Shown here: positions 1 through 6,718 of the stretch, in pieces | Layout: the number at the start of each line of letters is the position of its first letter | Numbering within the stretch: the stretch's first letter is position 1 | Source: Chloroflexota bacterium | Lineage (GTDB): Bacteria > Chloroflexota > Anaerolineae > Anaerolineales > Villigracilaceae | Length of the DNA: 6,890 bases | Direction: 5' to 3' | Assembly: GCA_026389975.1 (NCBI GenBank) | Contig: JAPLGV010000354.1 | Location: 1 to 6,890 of the forward strand | Translations under genes and position numbers: made by a program | The notes under the pieces: model-generated | The model's database searches: none | Seen by the model: the letters and a program-made list of their open reading frames with translations, nothing else | Told to the model about the DNA's origin: nothing

Positions 1-54
1 GCCATAGCAGCATGTCACAAATTGAACTTCCTTAGAGTAGAGAAAGGTAATCAC
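1..54 (+). other. Leader region of the NeuB-like gene / possible 3' tip of an upstream gene
   Basis: This short stretch is more AT-rich than what follows. One plus-strand frame is open from base 3 to a TAG at 33-35 and could be the last codons of an upstream gene in the same operon. It is only eleven codons, so nothing can be said about its product. No convincing -35/-10 pair is visible here. Confidence 0.25.
43..47 (+). promoter_or_regulatory. Ribosome binding site deciding the NeuB-like start
   Basis: The purine-rich AAAGG, preceded by AG, lies 7 nt before the ATG at 55. This supports ATG 55 over the in-frame TTG at 22, which has no Shine-Dalgarno-like sequence in front of it. Confidence 0.6.
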
Positions 55-936
55 ATGAAACGCGAAGTCAGACTCGGTAACAAAATAGTCGGCGACGGTC
101 ATCCGACCTACATCATTGCTGAAATCGGCATTAATCACAATGGCGACCTGGAAATTGCCAAGCAGATGATTGACGCCGCCACCCACGTTGGGGTGGACGC
201 GGTCAAGTTCCAGAAACGCACTCCCGAGATCTGCACACCGCTCGAACAGCAGAAACAGATGCGCGAGACGCCCTGGGGCTACATCACCTACTTGGATTAC
301 CGGTACAAGGTTGAATTTGGCGAAAAAGAATATCACGAGATTGACCGGTTTTGTAAGGAAAAAGGCATTGACTGGTTCACCTCGGTCTGGGACGAGCAGG
401 CGGTGGACTTCATCGAGCAGTTCGATACCCCTGCTTACAAAATCCCGTCGGCATCCATCACCGACCATAACCTGTTGCGCCATGTTCGCAAGACGGGACG
501 CCCGCTAGTAATTTCCACCGGCATGTCCACCATGGAGCAGATCCGTGCGGCGGTCAAGGTGGTCGGGACCGAGAACCTGGTCATCACCCACTGCACCAGC
601 ACCTACCCGTGCGAACCCGAGGAACTCAACCTGCGCATGATCCAGACTCTCCGGGAGGAGTTCCCCTGCCCGGTTGGCTATTCCGGCCATGAGGTCGGTC
701 TTGTCCCGCCACAGGTGGCGGTGGCCCTGGGCGCCTGCATGATCGAACGCCATCTCACCCTCGACCGGGCCATGTGGGGCTCCGATCAGGCTGCCTCAGT
801 GGAGCCGAGCGGCTTTGAGCGGCTGGTCAAGTATGTGCGCACAGCCGAAGCCTCGCTGGGCGACGGTGTCAAACATGTCTACGACAGCGAATTGTCCTCG
901 CTCAAGAAACTGCGCCGTGTGGTGGCTGAGGATTAA
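55..936 (+). CDS. NeuB-family N-acetylneuraminate/nonulosonic acid synthase, SAF-less
   Basis: This is a cytoplasmic PEP-dependent aldol-type synthase of the NeuB/SpsE family. Family members condense phosphoenolpyruvate with an N-acylated hexosamine or related aldose to give a 2-keto-3-deoxy nonulosonic acid. In the 293-aa product from ATG 55, the TIM-barrel signatures are clear: AEIGINHNG (22-30), VKFQKR (50-55), FTS (108-110), YKIPSAS (128-134), ISTGMS (153-158), THCTSTYP (178-185), GYSGHE (208-213) and ERHLTL (231-236). A RETPWG segment (70-75) sits in the lid loop, as I recall from a NeuB subgroup. Canonical NeuB is about 340-350 aa and ends in a SAF/antifreeze-like domain. This protein stops right after the barrel, with no frameshift evident, so it looks like a naturally short form. 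The stop overlaps the next ATG by one base (TAATG). Family assignment is firm. The exact sugar (Neu5Ac, Leg, Pse, Kdn or other) cannot be read from sequence, so no symbol is given. Confidence 0.9.
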   Translation: MKREVRLGNKIVGDGHPTYIIAEIGINHNGDLEIAKQMIDAATHVGVDAVKFQKRTPEICTPLEQQKQMRETPWGYITYLDYRYKVEFGEKEYHEIDRFCKEKGIDWFTSVWDEQAVDFIEQFDTPAYKIPSASITDHNLLRHVRKTGRPLVISTGMSTMEQIRAAVKVVGTENLVITHCTSTYPCEPEELNLRMIQTLREEFPCPVGYSGHEVGLVPPQVAVALGACMIERHLTLDRAMWGSDQAASVEPSGFERLVKYVRTAEASLGDGVKHVYDSELSSLKKLRRVVAED

Positions 937-2567
937 TGCCCCCGCTTTTTGACAGCCTCTCCCGCCGCATGCGACGAGCCGCTGAACTGGCGCGCCTCGT
1001 TGCTTTAGCGTGGCAGGTGAGGCGTTCTGCCCGATTCGCACCGGACCGTTCGACTGATCGATCACGGCAGCGCCGGAGGCCTGTTCTCTTTTTCAACGCA
1101 TCCACGCGACTCTCAGGCCTCAGCCAGAACGCGGCCTTTTCTCTACTTGCATCCTGGGCCGTGCGGCTGGTCGGGACTCCGGTTGTCCATTTCGTTTGCA
1201 AGGCAGGAATGAGCCGTTGTGTGCTCGGCACCGACGAGACCGACCCCTCGCGCCCCATGCCGTGCGGGATGTGCATCCGCCAGTCGCGGGCGAACTTTAC
1301 CGGTGCGGAGACGCGCTGGTTCACATATCAGCAGGATGAAAAACTTTCCGCCGCGCTCAAAGACTTATGCCTCGATGAACTCTTGCGCTACGAACATCCT
1401 CTGCCGGATGGCTTCGGATATATTCCACTCGGCGTGCTGGTGCTACCTTCACTCCGCTGGCGGCTGAGACTGCAAGCCCTCACCGACGATGAACCGACCC
1501 GTTTCCTGTGCCGCGAGTTCATGCTCTCGGCCTGGAACGTGGCGCGCGAATTCAATATCTTGATGGAGACCGTCAAGCCGCAGGCGGCCGTTCTTTTTAA
1601 CGGCATGCACTTCCCCGAAACGACCGCCTTCTGGCTGTGCCAGCAGCGCGGGGTGCGCGCTGTTACCCACGAGTCGGGTTTCCAGCCTTTCAGCGGCTAT
1701 TTCGTCGAGGGACAGGCTACCATGTTTCCCATCACCATCCCCGATGTGGAACTCACCCCGGAGCAGAACGCCCGCCTGGATGCTGACCTGCAGAAACGCT
1801 GGCAGGGTGACTTCAGCATGGCAGGCGTCCAGTTCTGGCATGAGATCCATGATTTGAGCGAGGCGCTCAAGGCGAAAATTGCTACCCATCGGCAAACGGT
1901 GGCGGTTTTCACCAACGTTATTTTCGATACCAGCCAACTGCATGCCAACGTGGCCTTCCGGGATATGTTCGACTGGTTGGACACCCTGCTCGAAGTCATC
2001 CGTGCTAACCCGGAGACGCTTTTCATCGTCCGCGCCCACCCCGACGAGGCCCGGCCCGGCAAGGCCAGTCGCGAGAGTGTGGCGATGTGGATGGAACACA
2101 GCGGTGCCGCTGCCCTCGAGAACGTGGTCTTCATTCCCCCGCAGGAGCGCCTCAGTTCGTATGATTTGGTGCGGGCGGCAAAGTTCATCCTCGTCTACAA
2201 CTCCACCATCAGCCTGGAATCCACTTTGCTGGGTGTCCCGGCGTTATGTGCGGCGCGCTCCCCGTTCACGGATTACGGGACAGCTTTTTTCGAGCCGGAG
2301 CGCGGGTCCTACCTCCAGCGGCTGAACGCCTTTTTAACGGCGGACAGTTTACAGGTCCCGGAAGGAGCAATCCGGCGGACACGCCGGTTTATGTACTACC
2401 GTTATTACCGGTTCTCGCTGCCATTCGGCGAGTTCGTCGAATCCACGCAAGCGCCGGGTTTCGTCCGCCTCAAAAAGTTTTCGTTCCACGAACTGGAGCA
2501 GTCGCCCACCTTGCGCACCCTGCTGGATGGACTCTTGCACGGCAAACGGTTTGAACTGGATGTCTAG
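936..2567 (+). CDS. Capsule polysaccharide biosynthesis-type glycosyltransferase (GT-B-like) with N-terminal Cys cluster
   Basis: The product is 543 aa and probably cytoplasmic or peripherally membrane-bound. The C-terminal half resembles capsule-synthesis/polysialyltransferase-like GT-B enzymes. It has an HESG segment (245-248), a nucleotide-domain strand ending in VRAHPDE (365-371), and YNSTISLEST (421-430), where an N/S-T-x-x-x-E pattern typically binds the donor nucleotide. The N-terminal part starts with a strongly basic stretch (Arg-rich, 10-48). It then has FFNAS (52-56) and four cysteines at 88, 95, 110 and 113 (C-x6-C-x14-C-x2-C), preceded by His85, which looks like a metal-binding knuckle. 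The start ATG shares one base with the preceding TAA. A GAGGA lies four to five bases upstream, so coupled translation is likely. Met12 is a possible alternative start. Its position between synthase and cytidylyltransferase genes makes a CMP-activated donor plausible, but this is inference. The acceptor is unknown. Confidence 0.65.
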   Translation: MPPLFDSLSRRMRRAAELARLVALAWQVRRSARFAPDRSTDRSRQRRRPVLFFNASTRLSGLSQNAAFSLLASWAVRLVGTPVVHFVCKAGMSRCVLGTDETDPSRPMPCGMCIRQSRANFTGAETRWFTYQQDEKLSAALKDLCLDELLRYEHPLPDGFGYIPLGVLVLPSLRWRLRLQALTDDEPTRFLCREFMLSAWNVAREFNILMETVKPQAAVLFNGMHFPETTAFWLCQQRGVRAVTHESGFQPFSGYFVEGQATMFPITIPDVELTPEQNARLDADLQKRWQGDFSMAGVQFWHEIHDLSEALKAKIATHRQTVAVFTNVIFDTSQLHANVAFRDMFDWLDTLLEVIRANPETLFIVRAHPDEARPGKASRESVAMWMEHSGAAALENVVFIPPQERLSSYDLVRAAKFILVYNSTISLESTLLGVPALCAARSPFTDYGTAFFEPERGSYLQRLNAFLTADSLQVPEGAIRRTRRFMYYRYYRFSLPFGEFVESTQAPGFVRLKKFSFHELEQSPTLRTLLDGLLHGKRFELDV

Positions 2568-3498
2568 CTGCTCGTTGGTGGTGCGCGCCTTCAACGAGGA
2601 ACGGCACATCGGGCGGCTGTTGGAGGGGGTGCGCCGCCAGACCATGCAGAATGTGGAAATCATCCTGGTGGACTCGGGTTCGACCGACGCCACGGCGGCC
2701 ATTGCCGCGCAGTACGGAGCCACGGTGGTGCACATCCCCCCGGCGGAGTTTACCTTCGGGTGTTCCCTGAATCTGGGACTGGCTGCCGCGACCTGTGACC
2801 TGGTTGCCATCGCCAGCGCCCACGTTTACCCGGTCTACCCGGACTGGCTGGAGCGCCTGCTCGAACCGTTCGCGGACCCGGCGGTTGTCCTGACCTATGG
2901 CAAGCAGCGCGGCGATGAGAACTCGAAGTTTTCAGAGCATCAGATTTTTGCCCGCTGGTTTCCGGAAGAATCGTCCGCATGCCAAAGCCATCCCTTCTGC
3001 AACAACGCCAACGCGGCGATCAGGCTTTCGGTCTGGAAGGCGCACCCTTACGACGAGTCGCTGACCGGACTGGAAGACTTGGCCTGGGCAAAAGAAGTGC
3101 GGAGTGCGGGGTGTCATGTGTCGTATGTGGCCGAGGCGGAAGTGGTGCATGTGCATAATGAATCACCGCGCAGCGTGCTGAACCGCTACCGGCGCGAGGG
3201 AATGGCCTTCAAGCGGATCTACCCGGAGGCGCATTTCAGCCTGAACGACTTCGTTCGCATGGCTTCGGCCAACATCACCAGCGACCTGTGGCACGCCGCC
3301 CGCCAGCGGGTTTTCTGGCACAGCGCCCTCAGCATTTTCTGGTTTCGGGCGGCGCAGTTCTGGGGCACCTACCAGGGCTACCGTCGCTCGCTGGAATGGA
3401 ACTGGCAGTTGCGGCAGACGTTCTATTATCCGCACGGGATGGAGATGCTCGAAAAGCCCGCACCGCGCGAGGTCGAGCCGATTCGGTATAATGAGTGA
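2560..3498 (+). CDS. GT2 family glycosyltransferase (rhamnosyltransferase-like)
   Basis: This is a 312-aa inverting GT-A glycosyltransferase that would transfer a sugar from a nucleotide donor to a growing glycan at the inner face of the membrane. SLVVRAFNEE (5-14) forms the first strand, followed by VDSGSTD (37-43), the standard GT2 nucleotide-binding loop. FTFGCSLNLG (64-73) resembles a motif of rhamnosyltransferase-like GT2 members. SAHVYP (86-91) stands where DxD lies in other GT2 enzymes. NNANAAIR (148-155) is followed by the ED pair at 172-173, the likely catalytic base region. A conserved-looking HVHNES (197-202) and RYRREG (209-214) tail leads to an aromatic, amphipathic stretch (253-273) that may contact the membrane. 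ATG 2560 is chosen because it puts the first strand right at the N-terminus and gives an 8-nt ATGTCTAG overlap with the preceding gene. An in-frame ATG at 2527 would overlap by 41 nt. Donor and acceptor are unknown. Confidence 0.85.
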   Translation: MSSCSLVVRAFNEERHIGRLLEGVRRQTMQNVEIILVDSGSTDATAAIAAQYGATVVHIPPAEFTFGCSLNLGLAAATCDLVAIASAHVYPVYPDWLERLLEPFADPAVVLTYGKQRGDENSKFSEHQIFARWFPEESSACQSHPFCNNANAAIRLSVWKAHPYDESLTGLEDLAWAKEVRSAGCHVSYVAEAEVVHVHNESPRSVLNRYRREGMAFKRIYPEAHFSLNDFVRMASANITSDLWHAARQRVFWHSALSIFWFRAAQFWGTYQGYRRSLEWNWQLRQTFYYPHGMEMLEKPAPREVEPIRYNE

Positions 3499-3501
3499 TC
3501 T

Positions 3502-4170
3502 ATGACCAAACTCGCTGCCCTTGTCCCCATGCGCCACCACTCGCAACGCGTCCCCGGCAAGAACTACCGTCCGCTGGCGGGGAAGCCGCTTTACCAGCAC
3601 ATCATCGAAACATTGCTGGCCGTTCCGGAGATTTCCACGGTTGTTGTGGATACCGACTCCGAACCGATCCTGGACGGCCTGCGGCGTGACTTCCCGCAGG
3701 TGCGACTCCTGCCGCGCCCTGAGCATTTGCGTGCCGATGCCATCCCGATGAACGAGATTTTGCTGTACGATACATCCCAGGTGGAAGCGGATTTCTACAT
3801 CCAGACCCACAGCACCAACCCGCTGCTCAAACCCGCCACTGTCTCGCGTGCCATCCAGACTATCCTGTCTGACTTCCCAGCCCACGATTCGCTCTTCTCG
3901 GTGACGCGTCTCCAAACTCGTCTGTATGACCAGCATGGTCACGCCCTCAACCACGACCCAAATATCCTGTTCCAGACCCAGGACCTGCCGCCGGTCTACG
4001 AAGAGAATTCGTGCTTGTATATCTTCACCCGCAAAAACCTGTCCCGGCGGCACAACCGTCTCGGCGAAAGGCCGTTGATGTTCGAGATGGACGCGGCCGA
4101 AGCCTGGGATATAGACGAAGAACTTGACTTTGCCATCACCGATTTGTTGATGAAACAGCGCACGAAATAA
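3502..4170 (+). CDS. NeuA-like CMP-nonulosonate (acylneuraminate) cytidylyltransferase
   Basis: This is a 222-aa single-domain cytidylyltransferase, the usual size for bacterial CMP-sialic acid or CMP-legionaminic acid synthetases without an extra esterase domain. It would activate the 2-keto-3-deoxy sugar acid with CTP, releasing pyrophosphate, in the cytoplasm. The N-terminus carries the CTP-binding loop ALVPMR...RVPGKN (6-21) and LAGKPL (25-30). VDTDSE (49-54) resembles the family's T/S-D-D/S region. QTHSTNPL occupies the place of the common QPTSPL. The C-terminal WDIDEELD (202-209) supplies the paired aspartates (203, 205) that bind catalytic Mg2+ in this family. The gene starts 3 nt after the upstream stop, with a weak GAG-type ribosome site in the end of the previous gene. 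Together with the NeuB homologue it defines a CMP-nonulosonate pathway. KdsB-like (CMP-Kdo) is the main alternative but fits the motifs less well. Confidence 0.85.
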   Translation: MTKLAALVPMRHHSQRVPGKNYRPLAGKPLYQHIIETLLAVPEISTVVVDTDSEPILDGLRRDFPQVRLLPRPEHLRADAIPMNEILLYDTSQVEADFYIQTHSTNPLLKPATVSRAIQTILSDFPAHDSLFSVTRLQTRLYDQHGHALNHDPNILFQTQDLPPVYEENSCLYIFTRKNLSRRHNRLGERPLMFEMDAAEAWDIDEELDFAITDLLMKQRTK

Positions 4171-4216
4171 CTTTATCTCAAAGGAAACAGAGTATTCGTG
4201 GCTTTAGGCCATCACC
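4171..4216 (+). promoter_or_regulatory. Short intergenic leader before the membrane transferase gene
   Basis: At 46 nt this is the longest gap between genes in the window. It contains a good purine-rich AAAGGAA at 4180-4186, but that lies about 30 nt before the ATG at 4217. An in-frame stop at 4205-4207 rules out an upstream start for the 4217 frame. The nearer, weaker AGG (4206-4208) lies in a small potential hairpin, GTGGC/GCCAT (4198-4202 with 4208-4212). A GTG at 4198 follows the strong purine site and opens a 12-codon frame ending at 4236, overlapping the gene start. A leader-peptide or coupling role is possible but unproven. Confidence 0.25.
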
Positions 4217-5749
4217 ATGAAAAAACGCCTCGATAAAATTTTTAAAGCTCCCTGGTACTTCGTCACCTTCGCCGCTTATCCGGTATTGGCGTTGCTTTCC
4301 TACAATGTTTTCGAAGTCCGCTATACCGCCGGGATCTGTCCACTGGTGATTTCTGTCGCGGCCGCGGCGGTGTTCTTCCTGTTCTTCCGGTTGATTTACC
4401 GGAGCTGGCACCGGGCAGCGTTTGCCACCGCCGCGCTGACGGTATTGTTCTTTACTTACGGTCACGCCTACGACTTGATTTCCGAAAAGTGGGATGTTCC
4501 CCACCTCACCGCCTGGATGCTTGGTGCGTGGCTGGCCCTGTCAGCCCTGGCGCTGGCTTGGGCGGGGCGGCGCAAGACCAGGTTCAAGAAAGCTGCCGTG
4601 GGGTTGAATATCGTCTCGCTCGGCCTGGTGCTGGTCGCGCTGGTCCAGGTGATCTGGTGGTCGGTCCCGCAGCGGATCGGCGGTGGTCCAGTTGACGACC
4701 GCGCCCCGGTGCAGGCCTTGAACGTCCCCGCAGGACAGACATTGCCGGATATTTACTACATTATTCCCGACTCTTACGGTCGTTCTGATTTATTGCTCCA
4801 GGCCTTCAAGTATGACAACTCTGCATTCACCCTGCGCCTGCGGGAGATGGGCTTCTACGTGGCGAGTTGCAGCCAGAGCAACTACAACAGTACCGATGTT
4901 TCGATGGCTTCGTCGCTCAATATGGATTACCTGCAGAACCTGGACGATGATTTCCAGCCTGGCCATATTGGCCGCGGTACCTTGTGGGCTTCCATCAGTC
5001 AAAGCACCGTGCGTTATGAACTGGAAAGTGTCGGGTACAAGACAGTCGCCTTCGCTACCGGCTTTGCCTGGAGTGAAATCACGGACGCGGATGTGTACCT
5101 GGCTCCCTCCCCGGTCTGGTCGGAGATGACCGGCTTCGAGACTCTGCTGATCCGTACAACCCCGGCCCGTCACTTCGAGGACCTGGGCTGGATCAATCTC
5201 GACCAGATTGACGGCCAGCGTTACCGCGCGCGCGCCCGCCTCATCCTTAACAGCATGGACGAACTGGCGCACATGCCCGGGCCGAAATTTGTCTTCATCC
5301 ATATCATCTCGCCGCATCCGTTGTTCGTCTTTGGACCGGATGGCTCGCTTACCGACCCGGCTGCGTTCCTGGACGAAAATCGCCGATATACTGCCGATTC
5401 TTACACTCTTGGCTACGTTAATCAGGCTGAGTACATCAGCAGCCAATTGGAAACGGCCCTGTCTACGCTGCTGAGCAAGTCATCCATGCCGCCGGTTATC
5501 ATCCTGCAGGGTGACCACGCCCCTTGGATGCAGACTGGCGCTGGCAAGTTCAAAATTCTTAATGCCTACTACCTGCCCGGCTATAACGACCTGCTCTATC
5601 CGACCATTTCGCCGGTCAATACCTTCCGCCTCTTGCTGGACGTCTATCTGGGCGCCGACTATCCTCTACTGAACGACACGAGTTACTATTCGCCCGTCCC
5701 CAATATCTACGAGTTCCAGGAAACCCCGAATCCGTGTTTGAACCCTTAG
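4217..5749 (+). CDS. Membrane-anchored sulfatase/alkaline-phosphatase-fold transferase (EptA/LtaS-like superfamily)
   Basis: The product is 510 aa. The N-terminal part has about five hydrophobic segments (roughly 12-30, 38-60, 68-86, 96-116, 130-149), then a long extracytoplasmic domain. Its motifs match the alkaline phosphatase/sulfatase superfamily. DIYYIIPDSYGR (178-189) supplies the first metal aspartate (185). NYNSTDVSMASSLN (222-235) contains the probable threonine nucleophile (226). HIISPHPLF (362-370) and LQGDHAP (430-436) supply the His367 and Asp433/His434 metal ligands. There is no CxPSR sulfatase signature, so a classical formylglycine sulfatase is unlikely. A phosphoethanolamine-, phosphoglycerol- or similar phospho-group transferase acting on a lipid-linked or exported glycan is the better guess. 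In this operon it may decorate the nonulosonate-containing glycan. The ribosome site is weak and sits in a small hairpin. The superfamily is confident; the substrate is unknown. Confidence 0.8.
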   Translation: MKKRLDKIFKAPWYFVTFAAYPVLALLSYNVFEVRYTAGICPLVISVAAAAVFFLFFRLIYRSWHRAAFATAALTVLFFTYGHAYDLISEKWDVPHLTAWMLGAWLALSALALAWAGRRKTRFKKAAVGLNIVSLGLVLVALVQVIWWSVPQRIGGGPVDDRAPVQALNVPAGQTLPDIYYIIPDSYGRSDLLLQAFKYDNSAFTLRLREMGFYVASCSQSNYNSTDVSMASSLNMDYLQNLDDDFQPGHIGRGTLWASISQSTVRYELESVGYKTVAFATGFAWSEITDADVYLAPSPVWSEMTGFETLLIRTTPARHFEDLGWINLDQIDGQRYRARARLILNSMDELAHMPGPKFVFIHIISPHPLFVFGPDGSLTDPAAFLDENRRYTADSYTLGYVNQAEYISSQLETALSTLLSKSSMPPVIILQGDHAPWMQTGAGKFKILNAYYLPGYNDLLYPTISPVNTFRLLLDVYLGADYPLLNDTSYYSPVPNIYEFQETPNPCLNP

Positions 5750-5756
5750 ACTGCCT

Positions 5757-6716
5757 ATGCCCACCATTCTTTTCTCTGCCCCTTACATGCTCTCATCCCT
5801 CGCCCGCTTCCACCTGGTGCTGGAACGGTACGGGCTGGACCTGATCACGCCCGAGGTACACGAACGCCTCGAAGAAGCCGACCTGCTGAAATATGCCGGT
5901 CAGTTTGACGGCGCCATCTGCGGCGACGACCGCTACAGCGCCCGGGTCCTCGCAGCCTGTGCGCCGCGTCTGAAAGTCATCTCCAAGTGGGGCACTGGCG
6001 TGGACTCGATTGACTCCGCCGCCTGCGAGCGCCTGGGCGTGAAACTCTGCCGCACACCCAATGCGTTTACCCTGCCCGTTGCTGATTCGGTGATGGGCTA
6101 CCTGCTGGACTTCGCCCGCCGCCTGCCATGGATGGACAGGGCCATGAAAGCCGGCGTGTGGGAGAAAATTCCCGGCAAGGCCCTGCACGAGTGCACCCTC
6201 GGCGTGATTGGTGTGGGGACGATCGGCAAGACCGTCATTCGCCGGGCGCATGCATTTGGGATGAAGCTCCTGGGCAACGACATCGTCGAGATAGACCACT
6301 TTTTCATCGCCGAAACCGGCGTGGAAATGACAACGCTGGACGATCTGCTTGCTCGCGCCGACTTCGTCTCTCTGAACTGCGACCTGAATCCAACCAGCTG
6401 CCATCTGATCAATGCCCGGACCCTGAGCCTGATGCGCCCGAATGCGATCCTGGTCAACACTGCCCGCGGCCCCATCGTGGACGAGACGGCGCTGGTGGCG
6501 GCGTTGAAAGCGGGTACAATTGGCGGCGCAGCTTTGGATTTGTTCGAGATCGAACCGCTGCCTGCCGACAGTCCCCTCAAACAGATGGATAACGTTATGC
6601 TGGCTCCGCATAATGCCAATTCCAGTCCCGCCGCTTGGGAGCGGGTGCATTGGAATACGATCAAGAATCTGGTCGAAGGCCTCGGGATGCCATTCCAGGA
6701 TGTGGAACAGGATTGA
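5757..6716 (+). CDS. D-isomer-specific 2-hydroxyacid dehydrogenase (SerA-like)
   Basis: This is a 319-aa cytoplasmic NAD-dependent dehydrogenase with the usual split catalytic domain around a Rossmann fold. KWGTGVDSID (77-86) is the family's K/N-x-G-x-G-x-D/N-x-I-D segment. GVIGVGTIGK (149-158) is the dinucleotide loop, and Asp175, about 18 residues after it, suggests NAD rather than NADP. The catalytic triad is visible: Arg237 in NTARGPIVDE, Glu266 in FEIEPLP and His285 in APHNANSS. It lacks the C-terminal ACT domain of full-length SerA. Annotation pipelines would probably call it phosphoglycerate dehydrogenase, but a serine-pathway role is not implied. It lies 7 nt after the preceding stop and 2 nt before an SDR gene inside a sugar-acid operon, so it probably oxidises or reduces a sugar-acid intermediate. 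It begins at the first ATG after the preceding stop. No strong Shine-Dalgarno is present, so coupling to the upstream gene is likely. Confidence 0.88.
   Translation: MPTILFSAPYMLSSLARFHLVLERYGLDLITPEVHERLEEADLLKYAGQFDGAICGDDRYSARVLAACAPRLKVISKWGTGVDSIDSAACERLGVKLCRTPNAFTLPVADSVMGYLLDFARRLPWMDRAMKAGVWEKIPGKALHECTLGVIGVGTIGKTVIRRAHAFGMKLLGNDIVEIDHFFIAETGVEMTTLDDLLARADFVSLNCDLNPTSCHLINARTLSLMRPNAILVNTARGPIVDETALVAALKAGTIGGAALDLFEIEPLPADSPLKQMDNVMLAPHNANSSPAAWERVHWNTIKNLVEGLGMPFQDVEQD
6709..6712 (+). promoter_or_regulatory. Ribosome binding site of the SDR gene
   Basis: AGGA lies inside the last codons of the preceding dehydrogenase gene, six bases before ATG 6719. It is among the better-placed Shine-Dalgarno sequences in the window, and it decides the SDR start. 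Confidence 0.5.
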
Positions 6717-6718
6717 CT

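Noticed and set aside
22..54. In-frame TTG start for the NeuB-like gene, adding 11 residues
   Set aside because: No ribosome site precedes it, whereas AAAGG is well placed before ATG 55. The added residues do not resemble the family's N-terminus.
1449..2099. Minus-strand open frame (216 codons) opposite the capsule-type transferase
   Set aside because: There is no motif or plausible start context. The sense-strand protein has clear GT-B motifs across the same bases.
2527..2559. Upstream in-frame ATG for the GT2 gene
   Set aside because: It would overlap the previous gene by 41 nt and add residues before the first GT2 strand. ATG 2560 gives a compact 8-nt overlap.
3487..3492. Perfect TATAAT hexamer just before the cytidylyltransferase gene
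   Set aside because: It lies inside the end of the GT2 coding sequence, with no TTGACA-like element 16-18 nt upstream (that region is CACCGCGCGA-type sequence). It is most likely chance.
3163..4053. Long open frame on the minus strand (296 codons)
   Set aside because: It lies antisense to two well-supported genes, has no recognisable domain, and is the kind of stop-free frame expected opposite GC-rich coding sequence.
5793..6650. Long open frame on the minus strand (285 codons)
   Set aside because: It is wholly antisense to the 2-hydroxyacid dehydrogenase, which has all its catalytic motifs. The antisense product shows no family resemblance.
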